64,000 nucleotides of DNA, taken from positions 62,001 to 126,000 of the forward strand of contig NZ_JBHYDX010000011.1 in assembly GCF_051860505.1 (NCBI RefSeq), written 5' to 3'. The translations under genes were made by a program, and so were the position numbers. Numbering within the stretch: position 1 is the first letter of the stretch; the number at the start of each line of letters is the position of its first letter. Shown one piece after another: positions 54,428-63,194 of the stretch. The DNA comes from Pannonibacter sp051860505. GTDB lineage: Bacteria; Pseudomonadota; Alphaproteobacteria; Rhizobiales; Stappiaceae. The notes below the pieces were generated by a model. It searched no databases. It was not told the DNA's origin and saw only the letters and a program-made list of their open reading frames with translations.

Positions 54428-55756
54428 TCACACCCCGAACCAGTCTCGCAACCGGTAGAGCAACACGGACGGGGTGAGGAACCAGGGGGTGCCGGTGTAG
54501 AGGGGGCGGGTGGGGAACGGGAGGCGCTCGAAGGCGGATGGGGTGGTTTCGCGGCCGGCGGCCTTGCGGCCCATGCGCATGCCGAGGTAGCTGGCCATGC
54601 CGACGCCGGCCCCGCAATAGCCCATAGCGTGATAGAGGCCTTTGTCTTCCCCGCAATGGGCGAGCGTGTTGAACGTGTAGCCGACAAAGCCCATCCAGGC
54701 GTAGCTGATGCGGTAGGGCGCAAGCTCCGGGAAGAGGGCGACAAGGTCCCGGTGCAGGGTGACGGCGCTGATGCGCGGGTCGGTCTCGCTGAGGGACACG
54801 CGGCCGCCGAAGAGAACGCGGCGGCGGTCCGGCGACAGGCGGTAGTAATAGACGAGCTTGCGCGTGTCGGAGAGGATACGGTCGGTCGGGAACAGGCGGT
54901 CGACGAGGGGCTGCGGCAATTCCTCGGTGGCGATGATGTAGGAGCCGATCGGGATGATGCGGCGCTGGTGATGCGGGGACAGCGGCCCGGAATAGCCGTT
55001 GGTGGCAAGAATGACCTTGCCGGCGCGGATGGTGCCGGCGGGCGTTGTCACGGCAAAGCCGCTGCCATGCCGCTCCAGCCGCGTTGCCGGGCAATGGCTT
55101 TTGACAAGGACACCGGCGGCCAGCACACGGGCAAGCAGGGCCGGATGGTAACGGCCGACATCGATGCTGCAATGGCGGGGGAAGACCATGCCGCCGTGAT
55201 AGGCGTCGGTGCCCAGCTCCCGCGCCATCTCGGCCTTCGGCACCATATAGGCGCCGGTTTTCCAGACCGGATGGCCCGCGGCACAGTCACGCGCGAGGCT
55301 GTCATAGAGATGCGGCTTGTGCGCGCCGTGAAAGCGGCCGACCTCGGCAAAGCCGCAGTCGAGCGCCTCCTCCCGCACCAGCGCATGCATGTAATCGAGA
55401 GATGCCTGGCCCTCCTCCAGGATGGCACGGGCGATGTCCGGGCCATGCTTGCGGGAGAGCGCGGCAAAGGACGGCTTGACGCTGGTCGAGACCTGACCGC
55501 CGTTGCGCGTGCTGCAACCCCAGCCGGCGGCTTCCGCGTCCAGCACCAGCGTCGACAGCCCTTCCCGGCTGGTCTGCAGCGCGGCGTTGAGCCCGGTGTA
55601 GCCGGCGCCGATGATGACCACATCGGCCTCGGGCGGCAGCGACGTCAGGCCGAGGTCGGGACCGGTGTCCTTGCCGGGACCAGAATGCCACCAATAGGGC
55701 TCTGGCTTGAAGTCGGGTGAGAACAGGGCATCGGTTGCAGCCATGGCTGGGGTCAT
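54428..55756 (-). CDS. FAD-dependent amine oxidase of the DAO family (PuuB/OrdL-like)
   Basis: 442 residues. Rossmann motif VVIIGAGYTGLNAALQ at about residue 45, GWGCSTRNGGQVSTSVKP typical of PuuB (gamma-glutamylputrescine oxidase) and related enzymes, LATNGYSGPLSP, and C-terminal YAWMGFVGYTFNTLAH with GYCGAGVGMASYLG. Oxidises an amine or amino acid to aldehyde or imine with hydrogen peroxide; substrate unknown. Last gene of the six-gene operon that starts with the binding-protein gene, 9 bases after the GMC gene. Confidence 0.9.
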   Translation of the reverse strand: MTPAMAATDALFSPDFKPEPYWWHSGPGKDTGPDLGLTSLPPEADVVIIGAGYTGLNAALQTSREGLSTLVLDAEAAGWGCSTRNGGQVSTSVKPSFAALSRKHGPDIARAILEEGQASLDYMHALVREEALDCGFAEVGRFHGAHKPHLYDSLARDCAAGHPVWKTGAYMVPKAEMARELGTDAYHGGMVFPRHCSIDVGRYHPALLARVLAAGVLVKSHCPATRLERHGSGFAVTTPAGTIRAGKVILATNGYSGPLSPHHQRRIIPIGSYIIATEELPQPLVDRLFPTDRILSDTRKLVYYYRLSPDRRRVLFGGRVSLSETDPRISAVTLHRDLVALFPELAPYRISYAWMGFVGYTFNTLAHCGEDKGLYHAMGYCGAGVGMASYLGMRMGRKAAGRETTPSAFERLPFPTRPLYTGTPWFLTPSVLLYRLRDWFGV

Positions 55757-55765
55757 GGGGGGCCT

Positions 55766-57388
55766 TCAGCTTGCGCGGTGGTCGAAGAGGACAAGGTCTG
55801 CCCCCTTCTCGCCGACCATGATGGTGGGCGCGTTGGTGTTGCCGGAGGTGACCGTCGGAAAGATCGAGGCATCGATGACGCGCAAGGCCTCGACGCCATA
55901 GACGCGCAGCCGGTTGTCGACCACATCCACCTCCGGATCGGGCCCCATGCGGCAGGTGCTGACCGGGTGGAACACGGTGGAGCAGCGGGCGCGCACATCG
56001 GCCAGCATGTCGAGATCACTCTCCACCTTGGCCCCCGGCACGATCTCCGTCTCGATCACGGACTGCATGGCCGGTGAGGCGGCGATCTGGCGCATCAGGC
56101 GGCAGCCCTCGACCATCTCTACCTGATCCTGCACGGTGGAAAGAGAGTTGGGGTGGATTTCCGGCGCGTCCATCGGGTCATTGGACCTGAGGCCGATGTG
56201 GCCACGGCTGGTTGGCCGCGTCGGCTGGAAGCCGAGCAGGAAACCGGAGAACGGATCCGGGTTCATCAGCGGCCGCTTGCCCTTCGGCGCCTTGGTGTAG
56301 CTGACCGGCGAGAAGTAGAGCTGCATGTTGGGCCGGGCCGCCTCCGGCGAGGACCGGACAAAACCGCCAGCCTGGTTGACGCTGAGCGACAGCGGGCCGC
56401 GCCGGGTCAGGACGTAGCGCAGCCCCTGCCACAGCTTGCCCCACCAGGGGTGGAGCTGGTCGTTGAGGGTCGGCACCCTGGACCGGTAAAGGTAGTCAAG
56501 CCCGAGATGGTCCTGCAGGTTGCGGCCAACGCCCTTGCGCTCCACCCGGACCTCGAGGCCCTTTGCGCGCAGGCTGTCGCCCGCACCGATGCCGGAGAGC
56601 AGCAACAGCTGCGGCGAATTCACCGCGCCGGCGCTGAGGATGACCTCGCGCCGGGCGTTGACGCGTGCCTCCGCCCCGCCCCGGCGAAAGGTCACGCCGA
56701 CCGCACGCCGGCCCTCAAGCTCGATCCGCATGGCATGGGCATGGGTCAGCACGGTGACATTCGACCGCCGGCGCGCCCGCGCCAGATAGGCCCTGGCCGT
56801 CGACATGCGAAAGCCGCCCTTGGCCGTGATCTGGTAGAGGCCGACGCCTTCCTGCGAGGCACCGTTGAAGTCCGGGTTGCGGCGGAAGCCGGCCTGTTCG
56901 CAGCCCGAAAGAAACACGTCACAGAGCGGATGCAGATCGCGCGCGGGGGTCATGACATGCAAGGGGCCCTTGTCGCCGCGATAGGCATCGCCGCCGGCGG
57001 CATTGGTCTCGCTGCGCTTGAAATAGGGCACCACATCGTCCCAGCCCCAGCCGGGGTTGCCCATGGCCGCCCAGTCGTTGAAGTCGTCATGCTGGCCGCG
57101 GATATACACCATGGCATTGATCGAGCTGGAGCCGCCGAGCACCTTGCCGCGCGGCCAATAACCGATGCGGTCATTGAGGCCCGGATCGGGTTCGGTGCGG
57201 TACATCCAGTTGATCGCGGGATTGTAGAAGGCCTTGCCGTAGCCGATCGGCATCCAGATCCAGAAGTTGAGGTCCGAGCCGCCCGCCTCGAGCACGCAGA
57301 CGGAAAAGCGGCCGCTTTCCGACAGCCGGTCGGCCAGTACGGCCCCAGCAGACCCGGCCCCGACGATGATGAAGTCGAACTCTTGCAT
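55766..57388 (-). CDS. GMC-family oxidoreductase (choline dehydrogenase-like)
   Basis: 540 residues. FAD fold DFIIVGAGSAGAVLADRLSE, GGSSSINAMVYIRGQ, and the C-terminal active-site pair HPVSTCRMG with SGNTNAPTIMVGEKGADL. The GMC group includes choline and alcohol dehydrogenases. It follows the transporter genes by 6 bases and precedes the amine oxidase, so it likely oxidises an imported alcohol. Confidence 0.93.
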   Translation of the reverse strand: MQEFDFIIVGAGSAGAVLADRLSESGRFSVCVLEAGGSDLNFWIWMPIGYGKAFYNPAINWMYRTEPDPGLNDRIGYWPRGKVLGGSSSINAMVYIRGQHDDFNDWAAMGNPGWGWDDVVPYFKRSETNAAGGDAYRGDKGPLHVMTPARDLHPLCDVFLSGCEQAGFRRNPDFNGASQEGVGLYQITAKGGFRMSTARAYLARARRRSNVTVLTHAHAMRIELEGRRAVGVTFRRGGAEARVNARREVILSAGAVNSPQLLLLSGIGAGDSLRAKGLEVRVERKGVGRNLQDHLGLDYLYRSRVPTLNDQLHPWWGKLWQGLRYVLTRRGPLSLSVNQAGGFVRSSPEAARPNMQLYFSPVSYTKAPKGKRPLMNPDPFSGFLLGFQPTRPTSRGHIGLRSNDPMDAPEIHPNSLSTVQDQVEMVEGCRLMRQIAASPAMQSVIETEIVPGAKVESDLDMLADVRARCSTVFHPVSTCRMGPDPEVDVVDNRLRVYGVEALRVIDASIFPTVTSGNTNAPTIMVGEKGADLVLFDHRAS

Positions 57389-57394
57389 GATGGC

Positions 57395-58255
57395 CTATCG
57401 CGCCGTCTTGTCGCGTTGAACGAGGATGGAAACCAGCGCCAGCAGTCCAGATCCCAGCATCAGGAAGACCGACACGGCATTGAGGACCGGCGTCGAGCCG
57501 ACCTTGGCCATGCGGTCATACATGGTGATGGTCAGCGGGGCATCGGAGCCCACGAGGAACAGGGTCGTGTTGAAATTCTCGAACGACACCAGGAAGGCGA
57601 CGATGCCGGAGGCGATCATGGCCGGCCGCAGGAACGGCAGCGTGATCGTGGTCAGCACTCGAAGCCGGCTGGCGCCGAGATTGAGCGCGGCTTCCTCCAG
57701 CGCTCCGTCGAATTTCTTCAGCCGCGCGGTGATCACCAGCGAGGTGATGGTGGTGATGAAGGAAAACTGGCCGAGGATCACCAGGAACAGACCGGGCCTC
57801 AGGAAGCTCAGCTCCACGCCCAGTGCGCCCTCAAGACTGTTGGCCGTGTCGCTGGCCAGCACGAGGATCGAGATGCCCAGGATGACGCCCGGAATGACCA
57901 GCGGCACGACCATGAGGATATAGAAGAAGTTCTTTGCCGGAAAATCACCGCGCACGAACAGGAAGGCGTTGGTCGTGCCGAAGATCACGGACAGCACCGC
58001 CACGCAGGAAGCGATGACGAAGGAATAATACATGCCGCTGAGCAGCCGCCGGTCATAGAACATGCCGCGCTTGGGCTCGGTCGGGTTGAAGAACCAGTCG
58101 AGGGTGAAGCCCTGCCAGGGCAACGAGGGAAACAGGCTGTCATTGAAGGCAAAGGCGGCAGCGGCCACCAGGGGCGCGGCGAGAAACAGGAAGAAGACCG
58201 CGACATAAAGCCGGTAGCCGAGGAGGAAGGGCGTGAGCTGGTTGGTGCGGAGCAT
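57395..58255 (-). CDS. ABC permease, PotC-like
   Basis: 286 residues, about six helices. The coupling loop LEEAALNLGASRLRVLTTITLP (EAAxxLGA) identifies an importer permease of the spermidine/putrescine type. Partner of the PotB-like gene upstream, 12 bases apart. Confidence 0.92.
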   Translation of the reverse strand: MLRTNQLTPFLLGYRLYVAVFFLFLAAPLVAAAAFAFNDSLFPSLPWQGFTLDWFFNPTEPKRGMFYDRRLLSGMYYSFVIASCVAVLSVIFGTTNAFLFVRGDFPAKNFFYILMVVPLVIPGVILGISILVLASDTANSLEGALGVELSFLRPGLFLVILGQFSFITTITSLVITARLKKFDGALEEAALNLGASRLRVLTTITLPFLRPAMIASGIVAFLVSFENFNTTLFLVGSDAPLTITMYDRMAKVGSTPVLNAVSVFLMLGSGLLALVSILVQRDKTAR

Positions 58256-58267
58256 CCTGCCTCTCCC

Positions 58268-59137
58268 TCAGCTTCTGGCGACGGTGTTGGCCAGGGTCTG
58301 GCCGCTGAGCTTGAGGCCCAGCCAGATAACGAGCGAGGTAAACAGCAGCAACAGCATGCCGAAGGCCGCCCCGGCCTCCCAGTTGAAGCGGGTGATGAAC
58401 TGATTGTAGATCTGTTCGGTGAACCAGCTGGAGTTCTTGCCGCCGAGAAGGATCGGCGTGAGATAGGACCCGGCCGTCAGCATGAAGACGACGATGCAGC
58501 CCGAGACAATGCCCGGCATGGCATAGGGGATGATGATCCGCCGGAGCACCGTGAAGCCGTTGCCGCCCAGATTGTAGCCGGCCTCGATCATGGCGTTGTC
58601 CATGCCATCGAGCGTCGAGACCAGCGGCACGATCATGAACAGCATGACAGTGTAGACGAGGCCGACGACGACGGTGACGTCGTTGTAGAGAAACTCGACC
58701 GGGCCGCTGACGAGGCCGGTCCACTGCAGGAACGAGGACAGCACCCCGGTTTCGCGCAGCAGCAGGATCCAGCCGAAGGCGCGGATGAGATCGCTGACCC
58801 AGAGCGGCACAAGGCACAGGAGGAACAGCGCGCCACGGGTGCGATTGCCGGCGAGCTTGGCGATGTAATAGGCAATCGGGAAGCCGATCAGCAGCGCCAG
58901 AGCCGTGACCAGCAGCGACATCGAGCCGGTGCGCAGCAGCGTGTTCCAATAGATCGGCTCCTGCAGGAAGTCGATGTAATGGCCGAAGCCGAACTCATAG
59001 ACGCGCGGGGCAACCTTCTCGCGCAGGGACAGGCGGATCATACCGATATGCGGCAGAAGGATCAGCAGGCTGATCCACAGCGCAAAGGGCGTGAACAGCA
59101 GGATCAGTACCAGCCGCTTGAAATCCTTCTGCAACAT
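58268..59137 (-). CDS. ABC permease, PotB-like
   Basis: 289 residues, about six helices; coupling loop MIEAGYNLGGNGFTVLRRIIIP. First helix from LVLILLFTPFALWISLLILL. ATG 59137 overlaps the stop of the ATPase gene (TGATG); the frame reaches 59164. Forms the membrane channel with the PotC-like protein. Confidence 0.92.
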   Translation of the reverse strand: MLQKDFKRLVLILLFTPFALWISLLILLPHIGMIRLSLREKVAPRVYEFGFGHYIDFLQEPIYWNTLLRTGSMSLLVTALALLIGFPIAYYIAKLAGNRTRGALFLLCLVPLWVSDLIRAFGWILLLRETGVLSSFLQWTGLVSGPVEFLYNDVTVVVGLVYTVMLFMIVPLVSTLDGMDNAMIEAGYNLGGNGFTVLRRIIIPYAMPGIVSGCIVVFMLTAGSYLTPILLGGKNSSWFTEQIYNQFITRFNWEAGAAFGMLLLLFTSLVIWLGLKLSGQTLANTVARS

Positions 59138-60258
59138 CAGCCGGCCCCTCCGCCGGCAAAGCACATGGCGTGACGGGCCGACCAGAGCAGCGTGACGGCC
59201 TCGCCCGGACGGACATCATTGTCGCCGGTCAGCGTGATGTCGGCCTCGATCAGTTCGCCATGGTCGCTGCGCACCAGAACGCGGCTGTTGGCGCCGTTGA
59301 ACAGAAGGCTTTCGACGGTCCCATCCATCCGGTTTTCGTCCGGCGCGTTTGCGGCAGGTCCCGCGGACTTGCGGTGCGTGCGGATGAACTCGGGCCGGAC
59401 GAAGATCTCGACCGCGTCCCCATCGCGGACGCTCTGGCCACCAGCGGCGGTGAAGGCCATCTGCAATCCTTGCAGGGTCTCCACGCGGCCACCGGTGCCG
59501 TCGCTGGCCCGCACCTTGCCGGACCAGCGGTTGCTGTCGCCAACGAAGCCGGCGACGAAGGCCGTCTTCGGATGGTGGTACAGCTCCTGCGGCGCGCCGA
59601 TCTGCTCGAAGCGGCCCTGGTTCATGATCGCGACCCGGTCAGACATGACGAGGGCTTCGGACTGGTCGTGGGTGATGTAGATGAAGGTGGTGTTGAACTG
59701 GTGCTGCAGCAGCTTCAGCTCGATCTTCATGGCCTCGCGCAGCTTCAGATCGAGCGCGCCGAGCGGTTCATCGAGCAGCAGCACATCCGGGTCCAGCACC
59801 ATGCAGCGGGCAATGGCGATGCGCTGCTTCTGGCCGCCGGAGAGCTGGTGGATCTCCCGCTCCGCCACGTCCGGCAGGGCGATGCGCTCCAGCACATCGT
59901 GGACCTTGCGCCGGATATCAGCCGTGGCAACGCCCTTGCAGCGCAGGCCATAGGCGATGTTTTCGAAGACGTTCATCATCGGGAACAGCGCCAGATGCTG
60001 GAACACCATCTTGACGTTGCGCCGGTTCGGCGGCGTGCCCAGCACTGAATGGCCCTTGATGCGGATGTCGCCGCTGGTCGGCTCCTCGAACCCGGCAATC
60101 ATGCGCATCAGGGTGGTCTTGCCGCAGCCGGACGGCCCGAGAATGGAAAAAAACGAGCCACTGGGAATTTCGAAGGAAATGTCCTTCACCGCGCGAAAGG
60201 CGCCAAAGGACTTGGCAATGTCGGTGCATTCGAGATCAGGAACCTTGGGCATCGTCAT
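59137..60258 (-). CDS. ABC importer ATPase, PotA-like
   Basis: 373 residues. Walker A LGPSGCGKTTLMRMIAGF, Q-loop HLALFPMMNVFENI, signature LSGGQKQRIAIAR, Walker B DVLLLDEPLGALDLKL, and a C-terminal TOBE-type regulatory domain (DGTVESLLFNGANSRVLVRS). ATG 60258 is chosen; GTG 60270 or ATG 60252 are possible and no ribosome binding site decides. Confidence 0.93.
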   Translation of the reverse strand: MTMPKVPDLECTDIAKSFGAFRAVKDISFEIPSGSFFSILGPSGCGKTTLMRMIAGFEEPTSGDIRIKGHSVLGTPPNRRNVKMVFQHLALFPMMNVFENIAYGLRCKGVATADIRRKVHDVLERIALPDVAEREIHQLSGGQKQRIAIARCMVLDPDVLLLDEPLGALDLKLREAMKIELKLLQHQFNTTFIYITHDQSEALVMSDRVAIMNQGRFEQIGAPQELYHHPKTAFVAGFVGDSNRWSGKVRASDGTGGRVETLQGLQMAFTAAGGQSVRDGDAVEIFVRPEFIRTHRKSAGPAANAPDENRMDGTVESLLFNGANSRVLVRSDHGELIEADITLTGDNDVRPGEAVTLLWSARHAMCFAGGGAG

Positions 60259-60352
60259 ATGGCAAGCCACGCGAGAAGGAACTGGAGGGACAGCAGGGAA
60301 CAGGCTGCCGCGATCACGCGCCGCGCGTCAGGGAGGCGGGGCGGAAAAGAGA

Positions 60353-60385
60353 AGCAGCTGCGCACATGGGACGCGCGCAGCTGCT
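60353..60385 (-). terminator. hairpin between the binding-protein and ATPase genes
   Basis: Perfect 11-base-pair stem (AGCAGCTGCGC / GCGCAGCTGCT, loop 11) in the 141-base gap between the potD-like and potA-like genes, 15 bases after the binding-protein stop, without a T tract. Such stems commonly raise binding-protein mRNA over the downstream genes. Confidence 0.6.
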
Positions 60386-60399
60386 GATCAGCCCAACAA

Positions 60400-61476
60400 T
60401 CAGCCGCCGGTGGCGGCCTTGATCTTCTCGAGCGTCTTGCCTTCCATGTCTTCCACGCCCGACGGAATGTTGGCGAAGAACTTCAGGTTGGCGATGTCGG
60501 CATCGGTGAAGGACGCGTTGACGGCCGCCTTCTTGTCTTCAGGCAGCAGGTCCTTGCCGCCCTTGACCGCCGCGATGGCGCCGGTGCTGGCGGACATCAG
60601 CGTCACGTTCTCCGGACGCAGGACGAAGTTGATCCACTTGTAGGCCGCATCATCCGCCGCGCCCTTTGCCGGAATGGCGAAGGTGTCGATCCAGGCCAGA
60701 GCGCCGGTGGCCGGCGGCACGAAGACGATGTTCTTGTTCTGGTCGTAGAGCTTGAACGCGGTGGAGTCCCAGGTCTCGGACGCGACGATTTCACCCGACA
60801 GCATCATGGCGCTGAGGTCATCGCCCGAGTTCCAGTAGGCCTTGATATTGTCCTTGCAGGCGATGAGCTTGTCGGCGACCTTGTCGAGAATGGTCTGGTA
60901 CTTGGCCAGATCCGCATAGGCCGCGAACGGATCCTCGCCCATGGCGAAGGCGGTTCCGAGCAGGATCGTGCGGCGCAGGCGCATCGACGTCTTGCCCTTG
61001 TACTGCGGGTCGCAGAGATCGCCCCAGCCCTTGATGTTCGGCGCCTTGGACGTGTCGGCCATCAGACCGGAGGTGCCCCACTGGTGCGGCACGGCATAGA
61101 CCTGGCCTTCGATCGTGGTGTTGGCCTTGACGCCATCAAGGAGCGAGGCCTCCATGGCATCGGTGTTGATCTTCGACAGGTCGAGCGGCTTGTAGATGCC
61201 ATATTCGAGCTGCGCGGCATAGATGCGGTCGTGGCTGGGCTGGGCCAGATCGAAACCCGAGCCACCGGTGGCGCGCAGCTTTGCAATCATTTCCTCGTTG
61301 TTCGAGAAGGTGACCTCGACCTTGAGGCCCGGGTTTTCGGCTTCGAACTTCTGGATCAGCTCATCGGGAGCATAGGAGCCCCATGTCAGAATCCGGAGCG
61401 TTTCGGCCTTGGCCCCACTCATGCCAGCCAGCATCGTGGCCGCCAGCAAACCTGCAAGCATTGTTCTGGTATGCAT
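60400..61476 (-). CDS. periplasmic spermidine/putrescine-type substrate-binding protein
   Basis: 358 residues with a signal peptide (TMLAGLLAATMLAGMSGAKA). Family features: LRILTWGSYAPDELIQKFEAE-like start, YAVPHQWGTSGLMADTS, and AYKWINFVLRPENV. GGGAGGAAACA precedes ATG 61476, the strongest ribosome binding site of the operon. First gene of the transport/oxidase operon. Substrate may be an amine, amino acid or related compound. Confidence 0.92.
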   Translation of the reverse strand: MHTRTMLAGLLAATMLAGMSGAKAETLRILTWGSYAPDELIQKFEAENPGLKVEVTFSNNEEMIAKLRATGGSGFDLAQPSHDRIYAAQLEYGIYKPLDLSKINTDAMEASLLDGVKANTTIEGQVYAVPHQWGTSGLMADTSKAPNIKGWGDLCDPQYKGKTSMRLRRTILLGTAFAMGEDPFAAYADLAKYQTILDKVADKLIACKDNIKAYWNSGDDLSAMMLSGEIVASETWDSTAFKLYDQNKNIVFVPPATGALAWIDTFAIPAKGAADDAAYKWINFVLRPENVTLMSASTGAIAAVKGGKDLLPEDKKAAVNASFTDADIANLKFFANIPSGVEDMEGKTLEKIKAATGG

Positions 61477-61539
61477 TGTTTCCTCCCTTCAATGCAACAG
61501 ACGCACTCTCGGCTGTCTCGACCAAAAGCCTAAGGGTCG

Positions 61540-61547
61540 ATTGGTCT
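61540..61547. promoter_or_regulatory. putative MocR operator in front of the transport operon
   Basis: ATTGGTCT, reverse complement of a copy at 63122-63129 and similar to ATTGGTAT at 63084. Located 64 bases before the binding-protein ATG. Confidence 0.45.
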
Positions 61548-61597
61548 GCAAAATATATCCATTGCAGATATTCTTGCAGTCCACTTCTGAGGCCACA

Positions 61598-63070
61598 TCA
61601 CCGCAGCAGGCGGTCCAGTGTGTCCAGACCCTTGCGGATGTCATCGGGAGCGGCACAGCCAAAGCCAAAGACCAGGCCGCGTTCGGCGATGGGGGCGACC
61701 GTGTAGCGACCGAGGCCGGCAATCGCGACCCCGGCCAGTCGCGCCCTTTCGACAATGTCCGCCTCTTCGAGCCCGGACGCAAGCATCCCGACTGCGTGGA
61801 AACCGCTCTTTGTCGGCTGCAGGTCAATGCGCCCGGACAGGCGCCGGGCCGCGGAAATCAGCAGATCGTGACGATCCTTGTAGATCTGCCGCATGGTGCG
61901 GATATGCGTGGCAAACATGCCCTCGTCCATGAACTCGGCAACAATGGCCTGCGTCACCGTCGGGACACCGCTGAGCCAGGTCTGGCTGATGCGCTCAAAG
62001 CTCTCGACCAGCCCGTCGGGAACCAGGGCATAGCCAAGACGGAGCGAGGGAAACAGCGACTTGGAGAAAGTGCCGACGTAGATGACCCGTCCGTGGGTGT
62101 CGATGCTCTTGAGTGTGGGCGGCGGCTGGTCACCGTAGTAGAACTCACCGTCGTAGTCGTCCTCGACGATCATGGCATCGGCTTCACTGGCCGCCTTGAG
62201 CAGCGCCAGCCGGCGCGGCAGGCTCATGACATGGCCGAGCGGCTGCTGGTGCGACGGGGTCACGAAGGCCAGCCGGAAATGCGGTGCCTTGGCAAGACCA
62301 TCCTGGACGCAGAGCCCCTCGTGGTCCACCGGTACGGGGATCGGAATGGCGCCGATGGCAACGAAGGCGTTGCGTGCGCCAATCGCACCGGGGTTTTCGA
62401 ACCAGATCGGCTCGCCCGGATTGACCAGCATGCCGCCGATCAACGAGAAGGCCCGCTGCGCACCATTGGTGATGAAGATCTGCTCGGGCGCGCATTTGAT
62501 CCCGCGCGCGGCATTGAGCTGGCGCGCGATGGCAGCTCGCAAGGGGGCATAGCCGAAGGGCTCGCCATAACCCATGATATCGTCCCGATCCTTGCGCCAG
62601 TGGCGGGCCGAGAGCTTGGCCCATTGCGCCATCGGGAAAGCATCGAGCGCCGGCAGCGCCGTGGTGAAGGCCTGGGACTTGTGCGGCAGGCGCGTGCGCC
62701 TGACGAATTCCGGAATGGCGTGGCGCGTGGCGTGGGACAGGCGCGGAATGGCCTTGATCGCCGTGTCGCCGGCCGGCAGCGGCTTTGGCTCCAAACGCCC
62801 GGTCAGCGCCTCGCTGACATAGGTGCCGGATCCGACCCGCGCCTCAAGCAGCCCCTCCGACACCAGCCGCTCGACGGCATCGATCACAGTGGTGCGGGAG
62901 ACGCCGATCTCCTCGGCGAGGGTTCGCGTTGCCGGCAGGCGCTCGCCCGGCGCAAGCCCCCCGTTGAGCAGCAAATCACGCAGCGCCATGTACAACTGGA
63001 TCGAGATCTTCTTCTCGGCCCCCTTGTCGATCTTGATCGACGACAGCACCGCTCCGGCATGACGCTTCAT
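61598..63070 (-). CDS. MocR-type regulator (GntR helix-turn-helix fused to aminotransferase fold)
   Basis: 490 residues. Residues about 25-90 are a winged helix (LPATRTLAEEIGVSRTTVID, EGLLEARVGSGTYVS). The rest is a PLP-dependent aminotransferase-like effector domain with NPGEPIWFENPGAIG, VEDDYDGEF (PLP phosphate/ring contacts) and the Schiff-base Lys in VGTFSKSLFPSLRLGY. MocR proteins sense amines or amino acids via PLP. It sits upstream of the transport operon on the same strand and is divergent from the enolase-superfamily gene. Confidence 0.92.
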   Translation of the reverse strand: MKRHAGAVLSSIKIDKGAEKKISIQLYMALRDLLLNGGLAPGERLPATRTLAEEIGVSRTTVIDAVERLVSEGLLEARVGSGTYVSEALTGRLEPKPLPAGDTAIKAIPRLSHATRHAIPEFVRRTRLPHKSQAFTTALPALDAFPMAQWAKLSARHWRKDRDDIMGYGEPFGYAPLRAAIARQLNAARGIKCAPEQIFITNGAQRAFSLIGGMLVNPGEPIWFENPGAIGARNAFVAIGAIPIPVPVDHEGLCVQDGLAKAPHFRLAFVTPSHQQPLGHVMSLPRRLALLKAASEADAMIVEDDYDGEFYYGDQPPPTLKSIDTHGRVIYVGTFSKSLFPSLRLGYALVPDGLVESFERISQTWLSGVPTVTQAIVAEFMDEGMFATHIRTMRQIYKDRHDLLISAARRLSGRIDLQPTKSGFHAVGMLASGLEEADIVERARLAGVAIAGLGRYTVAPIAERGLVFGFGCAAPDDIRKGLDTLDRLLR

Positions 63071-63083
63071 GGCTCGCCTCCAA

Positions 63084-63129
63084 ATTGGTATGCGATTTTG
63101 CCCAAAGCGGATCTTATATCAAGACCAAT
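63084..63129. promoter_or_regulatory. paired MocR-operator-like sites
   Basis: ATTGGTAT (63084-63091) and AGACCAAT (63122-63129) form an inverted pair with about 30 bases between, in the 124-base divergent gap between the MocR gene and the enolase-superfamily gene. A third copy lies at 61540. Confidence 0.45.
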
Positions 63130-63194
63130 TCCGGATAGGCTCGTGACCGAAGCATCAAGGCCGCCCCCGCCAAAGCCCACCGAGAGTTGCCCCC

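Noticed and set aside
56153..59173. A 1006-codon open frame on the plus strand opposite the GMC and ABC permease genes
   Set aside because: It is the antisense shadow of genes with strong codon bias. The translation is His/Asp/Gln/Arg-rich low complexity with no domain, and all real genes lie on the other strand.
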